Part shown: in pieces, positions 1 to 9,878 of the stretch
How the letters are laid out: every line of letters begins with the position of its first letter
Numbering within the stretch: the first letter of the stretch is position 1
Source of the DNA: Podila epigama
Lineage: Eukaryota > Mortierellomycota > Mortierellomycetes > Mortierellales > Mortierellaceae
Assembly: GCA_015679605.1 (NCBI GenBank)
Contig: JAAAVE010000104.1
Span: 19,662-33,483, forward strand
Direction: 5' to 3'
DNA: 13,822 nucleotides
Translations under genes and position numbers: made by a program
Notes under the pieces: model-generated
Told to the model about the DNA's origin: nothing
Database searches by the model: none
What the model saw: the letters and a program-made list of their open reading frames with translations, nothing else

Positions 1-41
1 CCCCCCCCCCTAACAGCACTTGACTCGGCTCAACTCGCGAC

Positions 42-2896
42 ATGGGTGTTAAAAAAACTACATTCGGGCTCATGCCTTCTCGCGGAGGATCAGGCAATGG
101 TAACAGAGGAGGTCGCCGAGGAGGTCGAGGAGGCAAGGCTTATAGACCACCAGGAGCACAAGCCTTTGTCGCCACTGGTGATGAAGGCACGCATGTCGAA
201 CAGAGATTCGAAGACGCTGCATTGCAGGATGAAATTGATGAGAAGCTCGGATTTTTCAAATTCCAAGAAGGACCCGAGAAACTCGGATGGCTCATCAATC
301 AACATCCTGTATGTCTCGTTTTTATTTTGTCACCCAAGGTGGAATTGAACAACAGCCTCGGACATGTCAAAAACATTCTCATTCCACCAACATGCTTTTA
401 TTTTATCTCTCGCAATAGACTATTGTAAAGGATGAAGATTGGGCAACGGGGCGATCTGCTGTAGATTACTATTTTATTCAAGACGACGGAGATATGTTCA
501 AGACGACATTGAAGTATAGTCCCTACTTTTACATCGCCGCAAAGGTACATATGCTTTTTTCATTCAGCCCGGGGTTCTTTGGTTTTAGCATGGCTACCAT
601 CGACAATTTTTTGAGAGGGCGGCGTGTTCATTTTCTCTTTTGTTTTCGTAACGCTTTCATTTTAGGTCGGATATGAAGGAGACGTTGAGGAATATATTCG
701 CCGAAAGTTTGAATCAACAGTAGAAAAGATGACCAGAGTTCAAAAGGAAGACCTAGACATGGTAAGACCATTCTTGTTTTTCTCCGATGACCTAAACTCG
801 TCAGAACGAGCTTATGGAGTGAGCCTATGGTTAACATGATACTGATCACTCATTTTTTTTCAACAACAACAACAACAAAACAGCCTAATCATTTGCTCGG
901 ACACACGCGGACATATATCAAGCTTTCTTTCAGAAACGTCCTCGATCTATTAGCCGTCCGCAGAGTCCTATTACCGGCCGCAAAACAGAACCAAGCTAAA
1001 ATGTCGGTTCTGGACACATACGCCGAAGTTATTAGCGCAGTAGATAGGGACGGCAGCGGGATCGATTATGAACCCATCTCGTCAAAAGGAGGCGAGGGTA
1101 TCGATCACATTGTCGACATTCGTGAATACGACATTCCATACACCATCCGCGTGGCTATTGATAAGGGTATGCGAATCAGAGTTTTCTTTCTGTCGCTCAT
1201 TGCAGGGCCACCGCATCTTAGTATTGCATTAGACTTTTTTTTCTTTTTTTTTTGTTGTGACTAATAACAAATATCTGACCTGCTTTCAAATAGATATCCG
1301 AATTGGACTTTGGTACACGGTCAAGGCCACCCCAACCGATGTTGAAATCCGGAGGCAATTTGACAGGGTTGCACGTGCTGATCCTGTTGTGTGCGCGTTT
1401 GATATCGAGACGACAAAACTACCGCTAAAGTTCCCAGACGCAACCATTGATTCAGTGATGATGATTTCATATATGATCGACGGGCAGGTAAAAAGCTGCA
1501 TACCAGAGACAGGGCATTTCGATCTTTTGTGAGAACAACAACATATGCTCACATCCAACATTCTCTTAAATCTCATTAGGGCTTCTTGATCACAAATCGC
1601 GAGGTGGTTTCTCAGGACATTGAAGACTTTGAATATACCCCCAAGCCAGAATATGAAGGCTTGTTTACAATCTTTAATGAGCCGAACGAGGTAATGAGTG
1701 AGATCAAGCTATTTTTTTCCTTCACATCCGTTACCCAATGTCGAGGAATACCATTTTTTTTTCACAAGTTAACCACCCTTTCTTACTATCAATAGGAAGA
1801 GTGTATTCGTCGATTTTTTTCTCATGTCCAGGAGGTCAAGCCTACGGTTTTTGTGACATACAACGGAGACTTTTTCGATTGGCCATTTATGGAAGCCCGC
1901 TCCAAGCTCCATGGCATTGATATGTTCCTTGTATGATGCAAACCTCTCAAACTTATTAGTTGTTTCATTCACTTGTTGACTTTTCATACATTCGTGTCAC
2001 TAACAAGATTGGATTGATGGGTTCTCTTGTTCTTCATTTATAGGAAATCGGTGTCAAAAAGGACGATGAAGATGAATACAAGTCAAACACTGCTGTGCAC
2101 ATGGATGCATTCCGATGGGTCAAACGCGATTCCTATTTGCCTATGGGAAGTCAAGGCTTAAAGTCGGTTACCAAAGAAAAGCTGGGATACAACCCAATGG
2201 AACTGGATCCAGAGGACATGACACCTTTCGCTGCGGAAAAGCCACAGACTCTGGCTCAGTACTCAGTTTCGGATGCCGTTGCAACTTACTATCTCTACAT
2301 GAAGTACGTCCATCCCTTCATCTTTTCACTTTGCAATATTATTCCAATGAACCCAGATGAAGTCTTGCGTAAGGGTTCAGGCACTCTATGCGAAACACTG
2401 CTCATGGTATGAACGTTTTTTTTTCTTGTTGCAAGTTGTTTTCTGTTCGAAATCAAAAGGCTGAAAATCTGAACGACAAAACTATTCTTAACTCACTCCT
2501 CTCGATTTGTTTAATTGCCCGCTGAATGTAGGTTGAGGCGTATCAAGGCAATATTATTATGCCTAATAAGCATATGGAATCCTATGGCAAGATGTTTGAA
2601 GGTCACTTGCTCGAGAGCGAAACATATGTTGGAGGACACGTCGAAGCCTTGCAGGCAGGAGTGTATAGAAGCGACATCCCAAACAACTTTGCCATTGTTC
2701 CAGAGACGGCACAGAAATTGATTGACGATCTTGATGCGGCCCTAAAGTTCAGCATTGAGGTGGAAGGAAACCTGAAGATGGATGACATTCTTAACTACGA
2801 GGAGGTAAGCGCCGGGATGAGTATATGCATGTGCTGCATGAGTAGTACAGGTTTAATCAAAAAGAAAGCTGACATAATCTGCATTCTTTTCCACAG
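42..2896 (+). other. POL2: POL2 exon-intron block (nine introns in the 5' third)
   Basis: Coding exons are 42-308, 419-544, 666-761, 884-1166, 1294-1487, 1580-1690, 1796-1930, 2044-2406, 2532-2804 and 2897-7879. The introns between them are 92-127 nt long, all start GT and end AG, and the joins rebuild conserved protein such as [30 protein letters not shown] and LLM-VEAYQG. Eight introns fall between codons (phase 0); only the fourth, 1167-1293, splits a codon (phase 1). The fourth intron has a CTAAT branch-like site near 1261. Intron 3 contains a CAA microsatellite at about 862-880. Exon sums give 6831 nt, an exact multiple of three. Confidence 0.93.
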
Positions 2897-5800
2897 GTCA
2901 AAGCGGCTATCACAGCACCTCTGGAGGATCTCAGGGATCGGCCGAACCGCACAGAAAACCCTAGCATCTACCATTTGGACGTTGCTGCCATGTATCCAAA
3001 CATTATCTTGACGAATCGTCTTCAACCTGACTCTATCATTGAGGAATCTGTCTGTGCATCTTGCGACTTTAACCGGGTAGGGAAAGAGTGTGATCGACGC
3101 ATGACTTGGTCATGGCGTGGAGAGTATTACCCGGCCAAGAAGAGCGAATACAACATGATCCGGAACCAGCTCGAGTCGGAACATTTTCCTGGGAAGAAGG
3201 CTTGGGATGAACCTCGGACATTCCACAGCCTAACAGAGGCCGAGCAATCGGCGCTCATTTCCAAACGTATCGCTGAGTACTCGCGAAAGGTTTATCGCAA
3301 GACCCATGAGACCAGGGTCCAGGAGCGGGAGGCCATTGTCTGCCAGAGAGAGAACCCTTTTTATGTCGACACGGTCAAAGCTTTCCGTGATCGTCGCTAC
3401 GAGTACAAGGGTCTTCACAAAAAGTGGAAAGGCTTGACGGATACCGCGATAAAGTCTGGAGATCTCGTCGAGATTGATAATGCCAAAAAGATGGTTGTTC
3501 TGTACGACTCGCTTCAGCTGGCCCACAAGTGTATTCTCAACTCTTTTTACGGATACGTCATGAGAAAGGGTGCTCGATGGTACTCGATGGAGATGGCTGG
3601 CATTGTGTGTCTTACAGGAGCAAGGATCATTCAGCTTGCGCGACAGCTCGTGGAGCAGATGGGACGTCCTCTCGAACTGGACACGGACGGTATTTGGTGC
3701 ATTTTCCCCAAGACTTTTCCCGAGAATTTTACCTTCAAACTCAAGAACGGGAAAAAGTTTCCCATCTCGTACCCATGCACGATGCTGAATCATTTGGTCC
3801 ATGCAAAGTTCACAAACAAACAGTACCAGGTTCTGAAGAATCCTGACGATTACGAGTACGATACGATCGAGGAAAACAGTATCTTTTTTGAGGTGGATGG
3901 TCCATATCACGCTATGGTCTTGCCGTCGTCCAAGGAGGAGGACAAGTTGCTCAAGAAGCGTTATGCGGTCTTTAACAACGACGGATCGATTGCCGAGTTG
4001 AAGGGTTTCGAAGTGAAGCGCAGAGGAGAGCTCAAGCTCATCAAGAACTTTCAGTCACAATTGTTCAAGGTCTTTTTGGAAGGATCCAATCTCAAGGAGT
4101 GCTATGATGCTGTGGCTCGCGTGGCGAATCAGTGGCTGGATGTCCTGTACAGCAAGGCTGTGGATCTTGAGGAGGACGAGCTCTTTGACCTGATTTCAGA
4201 AAACAGAAGCATGTCAAAATCGTTGGAGGAGTACGGTGCACAGAAATCGACTGCCATCAGCACGGCGCGTCGACTCGGCGAGTTCTTGGGTGACCAGATG
4301 GTGAAGGACAAGGGTTTGAACTGCAAGTTCATCATCGCAGCTCAACCGGCAGGATCTCCCGTTACTGAGCGTGCTATTCCTGTCGCCATCTTTTCAGCCG
4401 AACCGGCTGTCATGAAATTTTACCTGCGGAAATGGCTTAAGGACTCGAGCTTGCAAGACTTTGACATTCGTTCTATCCTTGACTGGCACTATTACTTGGA
4501 CCGCTTCGGAGGTGTTATCCAGAAACTGATCACCATCCCTGCGGCGATGCAGAAGGTCACCAATCCGGTTCCTCGTGTCCGCCACCCCGATTGGTTGTTC
4601 AAGCGTGTGATGGCTCTTGATGACAAGTTCAAGCAGCATCGCATCACGGACGCTTTCAAGCCTATGACCAAGAGACCACTCGCAGGCGATAACGATGATA
4701 ATGTCATGGACATGGAAGACTTTGGGTCGAACGGTCCGCAGATGCCCAGCCGTCCTGTTGTGCACAAGATAACAAAGATATCAAAGTCTAGCAAGGGCCA
4801 GAGAACAGTTCCGCAAGAAAGAACCTTGGAGGAGCAAGTGTTAGAACTGGAACTTCCTGCCGAGATGCCCGACATGATGACCGACTATCCAGCCTTCCTT
4901 GCGTATCAGAAGAAGAAATGGAAACGTCAGCGCCTGGAGCGTGCTCAGCGCAAGGCTCTTGGTCAATCGCGCGCGCGCGGACCTGTAGGTTCGCTTTCTG
5001 GCTTTATTCACCAACAATCGACCAATATTTTGACCAAGCATTGGCAAATCATCCAGATTGTGGAGACTGAGATCCCAGGTGAATTCCGCCTGTGGATTTT
5101 GATTGATAAGAGCTTGCATTCCGTCCGCTTATCAGTGCCTCGCATCTTTTATGTCAACAGCCGAGTCGAGGACAGCAATAATGAGACACGCTTGTTCCCG
5201 AAGCAAAAGTTGGTCCGTACTCTTCCCCGCGCCCACCCTTGTCTTCATCTCTATCAATTCACGATGCCAGAGAGTTTGTACCAGAGAGAGTCCAAGAACT
5301 TGTCCAGTTTCTTTAGTCATCCTGATGTTGAGGGAGTCTACGAGACACAGCTTCCGTTGCTGTATAGAGCCATTATCAACATGAGCTGTATTTGCTCTGT
5401 CACGAATCGAGCCAAGCGTGGACTGGATGAAGGGTTTGAGCTGGGAGACCTCAACCCAGAGAGCCAGAATAAGAATCTGTATCTTCAGGACGCCAAGGCG
5501 CTCAATTACCTGTACCTGTACCATGCTACAACTGACACCCGTCACATATTTTCCCTTTACTCGTCTGTCCATACGCGCGTCTATGTCTTTGTTGTTGATG
5601 CGCCTGGTCAAAAGGGACAGATGCCGAACATGTCCCGGATGTATGAATCTGTCAAGGCAGAAATCGAGCAAATGGATGCATCTACGCGACGTCCGAACAA
5701 GGCCTTTGAATACTTTGCCCAGCTCCAGTTTGAAGTCGACTATGTATCATCGGAAAAGAATGCGTGGAAGGGACTAGTCAAGTGTCTAAGCCGATACCAA

Positions 5801-7879
5801 GATGAACGTCGTGGCGCGACAGCCGTGATTCTGCATTCACCAAGGTCTCGTCAAACGATTCTGGAGAATATGAGCATTCTGGCTGACTTTCCATTGATCT
5901 CAATGCCGTGCTCCAAGAGCACCAAGCCATTCCAGGCCCTTGCTTGGCAAACCAATGCTACGAAACGCATGTTGGCACAGTTCTTGACTGTGGGTGGCTG
6001 GATCACGGAGCAGATTGCCCTGTCACGGTATGCAGATGTACCCTTTGGCAATATTGAACAGGATTCCCCTATTTTTGTCACAGATGTCCTGTTGGCGAGA
6101 AGGTTGCAGCGCCATGGTATGCTACTGTGGTGGTCGCCGTCTAGCAAGCCCGATCTAGGTGGACGTGAAGATGATGAGAATGTGTCTGGGTTTGACGAGT
6201 TACAAGACCCCAACATCAATGTCCCTGGACATTACGAGACTGTGTGTCTGGAGATGGATATCCTGCATTTGGCTGTCAACACGCTACTGCAGTCAAGCCT
6301 GATTAATGATTTAGAGGGCGGCACTGAGGCGGCGCTGGATGCATCACACACGCTGGATGATTATAATACGGGCAAGTTGTCGAGTGTGATTACATTCGGT
6401 ACGGGTACAGCCTCAGCGCAAGCCTTTGCGATTATCAAAGCTTTGGTTAAGGGCTGGGCGGTTGAGCTGGCCGAGTCGCAGAGCTTTTTCGCCGAGAGTA
6501 TGATGGGGCATTTCCACCGTTGGCTGACTAGTCCCAGCTCGAGGCTGTACGATCCCTGCATGTACGCGTTGGTGCATGGTCTGATGAAAAAGGTGTTTTT
6601 GCAGTTGGTGGCCGAGTTCAAGCGTCTTGGATCGCGCGTGATTTTGGGCAGCTTTAACAAATTGACGATTATTACGAGCAAGGCTTCGATCGGCAACGCG
6701 TATGCATATTGCAGTTGGATCATCCGCCATATTCAGTCCAAGCAACTGTTCATGTCGATTGATTTGGTTCCAGTGCATTACTGGGAGCAGCTGTTGTGGA
6801 TGGACAGTGCCAACTATGGTGGTATCATCTGCCCGAACCCGCAAGAGATCCAGGAGCATGAACAACCTACACAACTGTATATTCCCCCGAACAGGGACAT
6901 TCATATGCAGTGGAATATTCAGCAGTACTTGCCCGTTGCTCTTCATGCCGAGTTTTTGACAACCATTGGTGAGTTTATTGATCAAACGTACAAGTTCCGG
7001 CATCAGAAGAAGCTTCCTACACCAAAGTCCACGGCCGTGGCCAATGGCGACAACCAAGACAATAGTAGCAAGGATGGAAATGGCGACCTAGCGAAAGAAA
7101 ATGGAAATGGTGGAGGCAAAATGGACAAGAAGGCGGCAGAAGTGATTCAGTTCAAAAAGAAGCTTATCTCGCAGCAAATATCAAGACGGTTGCTCAAGAC
7201 TTTCCCCGAGATTCTGGCCAAGAGACGTGATTCACTCAAGGACCCACGTTTGGCACAGATGTTTGCGTTCCCGCGTCAACCTGGGTCGCATCTGGTGATG
7301 ACTAACCCGGCACTAGAATTGATAAAGTCGATTGCAGCAGTGTTTGCGATTGACGGGACGATTGAGCGCGAGGTGCGAGTGCTTCGCAAGAACTTGTTGG
7401 ATTTGATTGAGGTTCGAGAGTTCAGTCCGGAATCGCTCTTCACGAACCCGTGCGAGTCATTTGTGTTGCGAGGTGTGATTTGCTCGTATTGCAACTATTG
7501 TCAGGACCTTGATTTTTGTCGGGACCCTCATTTGCTGCCAAAGATCAAGAAGGATACGGGAGAATTGGTTCTGAGTGCATGGAGATGTCAAGAGTGTAAG
7601 GAAGAGTATGACCGTGAAGCACTTGAAGAGTCGATGGTGGCGATTGTGGAACAGATGGTGGACCAATATCAGATGCAAGATCTCAAGTGTGTAAAGTGTC
7701 GTCGCGTGAAGGCAGATCATTTGAGTGAATGGTGTGAGTGTTCTGGCCGCTTTGTCACAGTGCTTGGTAGGAACGAGTACTTGCGCAAGCTCAAAGTGTT
7801 TGATAATATTGCAGACTTTTTCAGCTTGGCTCTGCTAAAGGAGATTGTAGGATGGTTGCTCCAGACTTCAACAAAATAG
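42..7879 (+). CDS. POL2: DNA polymerase epsilon catalytic subunit, complete, 10 exons, 2276 aa
   Basis: This is the leading-strand replicative DNA polymerase and 3'-5' proofreading exonuclease of the nucleus. The spliced length matches the family (about 2220-2290 aa). The N-terminal part carries Exo I FDIETTK (D294, E296), Exo II YNGDFFD (D387) and Exo III YSVSDA (D481). The polymerase domain has motif [11 protein letters not shown] (D644), motif [12 protein letters not shown] (K827) and motif C ELDTDGIW (D878, D880). Cysteines 669, 672, 681 and 765 sit where the family binds a 4Fe-4S cluster. The second half is the inactive exo/polymerase repeat, with a hydrophilic linker near 1988-2031. The C-terminus has CysA (2145, 2148, 2180, 2183) and CysB (2214, 2217, 2229, 2231). 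No catalytic residue is missing, so I expect an active enzyme. The ATG at 42 is chosen because it opens the frame into the conserved exon 1; only 41 nt of upstream sequence is present, so the promoter is not visible. Confidence 0.98.
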
Positions 7880-7937
7880 AAAGATTAGAATTATTTTCTT
7901 TATCTTTTTTTTTTTCTTTTTTCTTTTTTCCCTTTTT

Positions 7938-7990
7938 CCTTTTTTTTATTTCCTTTTTTTTTATTTCCTTTTTTTTTATTTCCTTTTTTT
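7938..7990. repeat. T-rich minisatellite, 14-15 bp unit, about 3.5 copies
   Basis: The unit is CC, then 8-9 T, then A, then TTT. Copies are at 7938-7951, 7952-7966 and 7967-7981, and a partial copy runs 7982-7990. Copies differ only by the length of the T run. It lies about 60 nt after the POL2 stop and is probably transcribed in the 3' UTR or just past it. It looks like slippage-driven expansion; no function is evident. Confidence 0.85.
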
Positions 7991-8049
7991 GTCCAAAAGA
8001 AAATCGCTCTCACCCACAACACAACATATGCATGTAGGAGATATAAAAT

Positions 8050-8123
8050 GCGTTCAGAGTTGTCTTGGGCACGGGGTGTCGCTTTTACCACTCGGCCATC
8101 ATGTCTACAATTGCTCTGAACGC
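8050..8123. other. Long hairpin enclosing a tRNA-Ser-like A-box sequence
   Basis: A perfect 10-bp inverted repeat (8050-8059 with 8114-8123) is extended by 4 more pairs (8060-8063 with 8107-8110) across a 3-nt bulge. On the minus strand the enclosed sequence reads GACATGATGGCCGAGTGGTA, which looks like the 5' end and D-arm of a tRNA-Ser and includes the pol III A box TGGCCGAGTGG. No B box (GGTTCGANTCC), anticodon arm or acceptor 3' side can be found, so it is not a complete tRNA gene. On the plus strand the hairpin is followed by TTTTT (8126-8130), a possible pol III stop. It could be a tRNA remnant, a small ncRNA or a tiny mobile-element relic. Confidence 0.45.
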
Positions 8124-8214
8124 CCTTTTTAAAGGAGACCACAAACATATTTGCAAAAATATTTCCCTTTTAATTTGGAGTAATGAAAATGGATGACTAT
8201 TTTTTTTTTTTTTT

Positions 8215-9683
8215 TTAGATGGCACGGTTGTCAAAGGGCTTGCGGTACTCAATCTTCTCAACCTTGACTTCGTTGTCAATCAACTGGTATACATAGAGAA
8301 CCACTACAGATCCCTGTAAATCCATAAGAACAAACGAAGGTGTCGGCTCCCTATTCATAAAAAGCGAGCATTGAAAAGAAGAAAAATAAGCCATAAGTAA
8401 GCCATCCATGACTGGTCGTTCCGGTTGCTGCACGTAGGCACCTGTACATCAACAACAACGATAACCTTGACAGAAAAAGAAAAGAAGAAGGGTGCAAAGC
8501 TCATTAACATACTCGATCTGAGGGTGGTATGCTCCTGTGGCAGATCCTGGGTTCACAAAGAACTTGCCCTCATGTTCAAACGCCTCAAACTTGTGTGTAT
8601 GTCCCGACAACAAGATGTCAACATCCATTTGGCGAGCCGTGATATTCAAGGCCTCGGTATCGCCCCAAGGGATCACTTGGTGACCATGCACAACACCGAT
8701 ACGAATAGGTCCATGTGTAATAATCTTTGACAATGGCCAAGAAACGTTCTATACACCCGTATATGTACCATTGTGTTCATGCAGGAAAGGAGGAGAGAGT
8801 TTGTATTCCCAGTTTTGTTAATTGTTTGAAAACTTTTTTTTTTTTCTTTACTTTCTTTGCTACACCATAAAAAAGTTCTGGGGTGACTTGAGGGCACAAA
8901 CAACAGAACAACAACAGACAAGTTAAAAAAAAAGAACAAACCTGGTCATAATCTCCACGGACTACTTGAATATCACCAGCAACCGATCGCAAATAGTCAA
9001 AAGTTTCCTTGTCGCATAGGTTTCCTGTAGAGATGATTTGCTGAATCTTGCCAGGTACCTAATACGATTTTTTAAAAAAAAGAACACGCGGGGGGACAAG
9101 CAGACAAACATGAGTGTCATTTCTCGAAGAAGAGAAAGTAAACAGCATTCTGTTTCTATGGTGAAGTCGCGCTCTTCTTGTGTTCCATTATCCTGTGGAG
9201 AATGATGTGCTTTGCTCCTGCATTATTGTTGAAAAACCATTCCATTCCTTTATCCATTCCATTCATATGTTTTGTTCAACGCGCTAAGAGCAAGGAGCTC
9301 ACATGAAAACGAGATGTAGAACAACAACAACAGCAACAGAATAGCAATTCATGAAACTGCAATTGCATTCTTGTTTTTCAACGTACAAGAAGCTTCCTGA
9401 ACTTGAGTGGCAAATTATGTTCCCTGTTAGGAATGTGCAAATCGCCTATTACGAGAACCAGCTATTTTTAAGTGAGGGGAATGAAGAAGAAGAAGAAGAA
9501 AAAAAGTCAATGGCATGTAAAAAGTCTTTGTTAAGATGGTCTTTATCGCTCTTGTCTTTGAAAAATGCACAAAATGGCAACACAAGTTGGGTGGGGGGCT
9601 CGACCAAAAAAAAAAGTTTCCCATGACAACCAGACAAAAAGAAGGATGCCAAGAAACTGAGGTCCGTGTTTTTTATTTACCAT
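8215..9683 (-). CDS. VPS29: Vacuolar protein sorting protein 29, retromer subunit, complete, 5 exons, 188 aa
   Basis: VPS29 is the metallophosphoesterase-fold subunit of the retromer cargo-recognition complex (with VPS35 and VPS26), acting on endosomes in endosome-to-Golgi sorting. Minus-strand coding exons in order are 9683-9681 (ATG only), 9461-9387, 9058-8942, 8748-8513 and 8350-8215; they total 567 nt. The product keeps the fold's metal-site motifs: GDLHIP (D8, H10), STGNL (N39), GDYD (D62), VVHGHQ (H86) and [12 protein letters not shown] (H115, H117). It ends FVLMDLQG...[19 protein letters not shown], as the family does. The usual VPS29 phosphodiesterase-like site is generally regarded as a scaffold with little activity. 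Introns are 219, 328, 193 and 162 nt. Start choice: the first conserved codon is reached only by splicing from an ATG placed directly before a GTAAAT donor. It is convergent with POL2. Confidence 0.96.
9484..9500. repeat. GAA trinucleotide microsatellite in VPS29 intron 1
   Basis: About five GAA units are followed by an A run on the plus strand (CTT/TTC on the transcribed minus strand). On the VPS29 transcript this forms a pyrimidine-rich tract about 20-40 nt upstream of the 3' splice site of intron 1, so it may serve as its polypyrimidine tract. Nothing else notable. Confidence 0.7.
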
Positions 9684-9878
9684 GATGAGGAAAAAGTGTG
9701 TGAATGAAGAATGTGTGTGTGGAGAGAAGTTGAGGAGGAGGACCCATCGTCGACTCAACACTCACTTTACTCGAGGTCACGAAATGAGGGTTTGCGTACC
9801 TGACCTTAGCCCTTAAGAAGCCGTTTTTTACAATGTGAGAATGGTGATTCACGTGATCGCCACAATGTTCTCTTTTTA
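9684..9878 (-). promoter_or_regulatory. Short spacer: monooxygenase 3' end and VPS29 promoter/5' UTR
   Basis: Only 195 nt separate the stop of the upstream monooxygenase gene (9881-9879) from the VPS29 ATG (9683), so both the end of one transcript and the start of the next must fit here. The part nearest VPS29 is C/T/A-rich on the minus strand (CACACACATTCTTC type), typical of fungal 5' UTRs. It contains an upstream ATG at 9747 in another frame. No TATA box or AATAAA could be fixed with confidence. Confidence 0.5.

Larger units (their letters stand above)
7880..8214. other. Convergent 3' intergenic region between POL2 and VPS29
   Basis: The 335 nt hold the 3' ends of two convergent genes. 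The POL2 side is almost pure T/C up to about 7990. The VPS29 side carries a T run at about 8200-8216, next to its stop codon. No clean AATAAA is seen for either gene. The middle contains the hairpin listed separately. Open frames here (for example the lysine-rich minus-strand one) are translations of T-rich repeat and are not taken as genes. Confidence 0.7.

Noticed and set aside
1-15. C run followed by CTAAC as a telomere end
   Set aside because: There is no tandem CCCTAA-type repeat, only a homopolymer and a single partial match, and a housekeeping gene starts 27 nt later.
3230-3910. 226-codon minus-strand open frame inside POL2
   Set aside because: It lies fully antisense to conserved polymerase motifs and resembles no family. 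The same holds for the long antisense frames at 4394-4875, 5132-5671 and 6413-7057.
8050-8123. Functional tRNA-Ser gene
   Set aside because: There is no B box, no anticodon stem-loop, no long variable arm and no matching acceptor strand; only the 5' portion resembles a tRNA.
7900-8148. Minus-strand frame with repeated KKGN units
   Set aside because: It is the translation of the T-rich minisatellite and of the tRNA-like hairpin, and no homologous protein is suggested.
9236-9266. CCATT-type repeats in VPS29 intron 2 as an element or array
   Set aside because: A few imperfect pentamer copies in AT-rich intron sequence; no longer unit, terminal repeats or spacing pattern.
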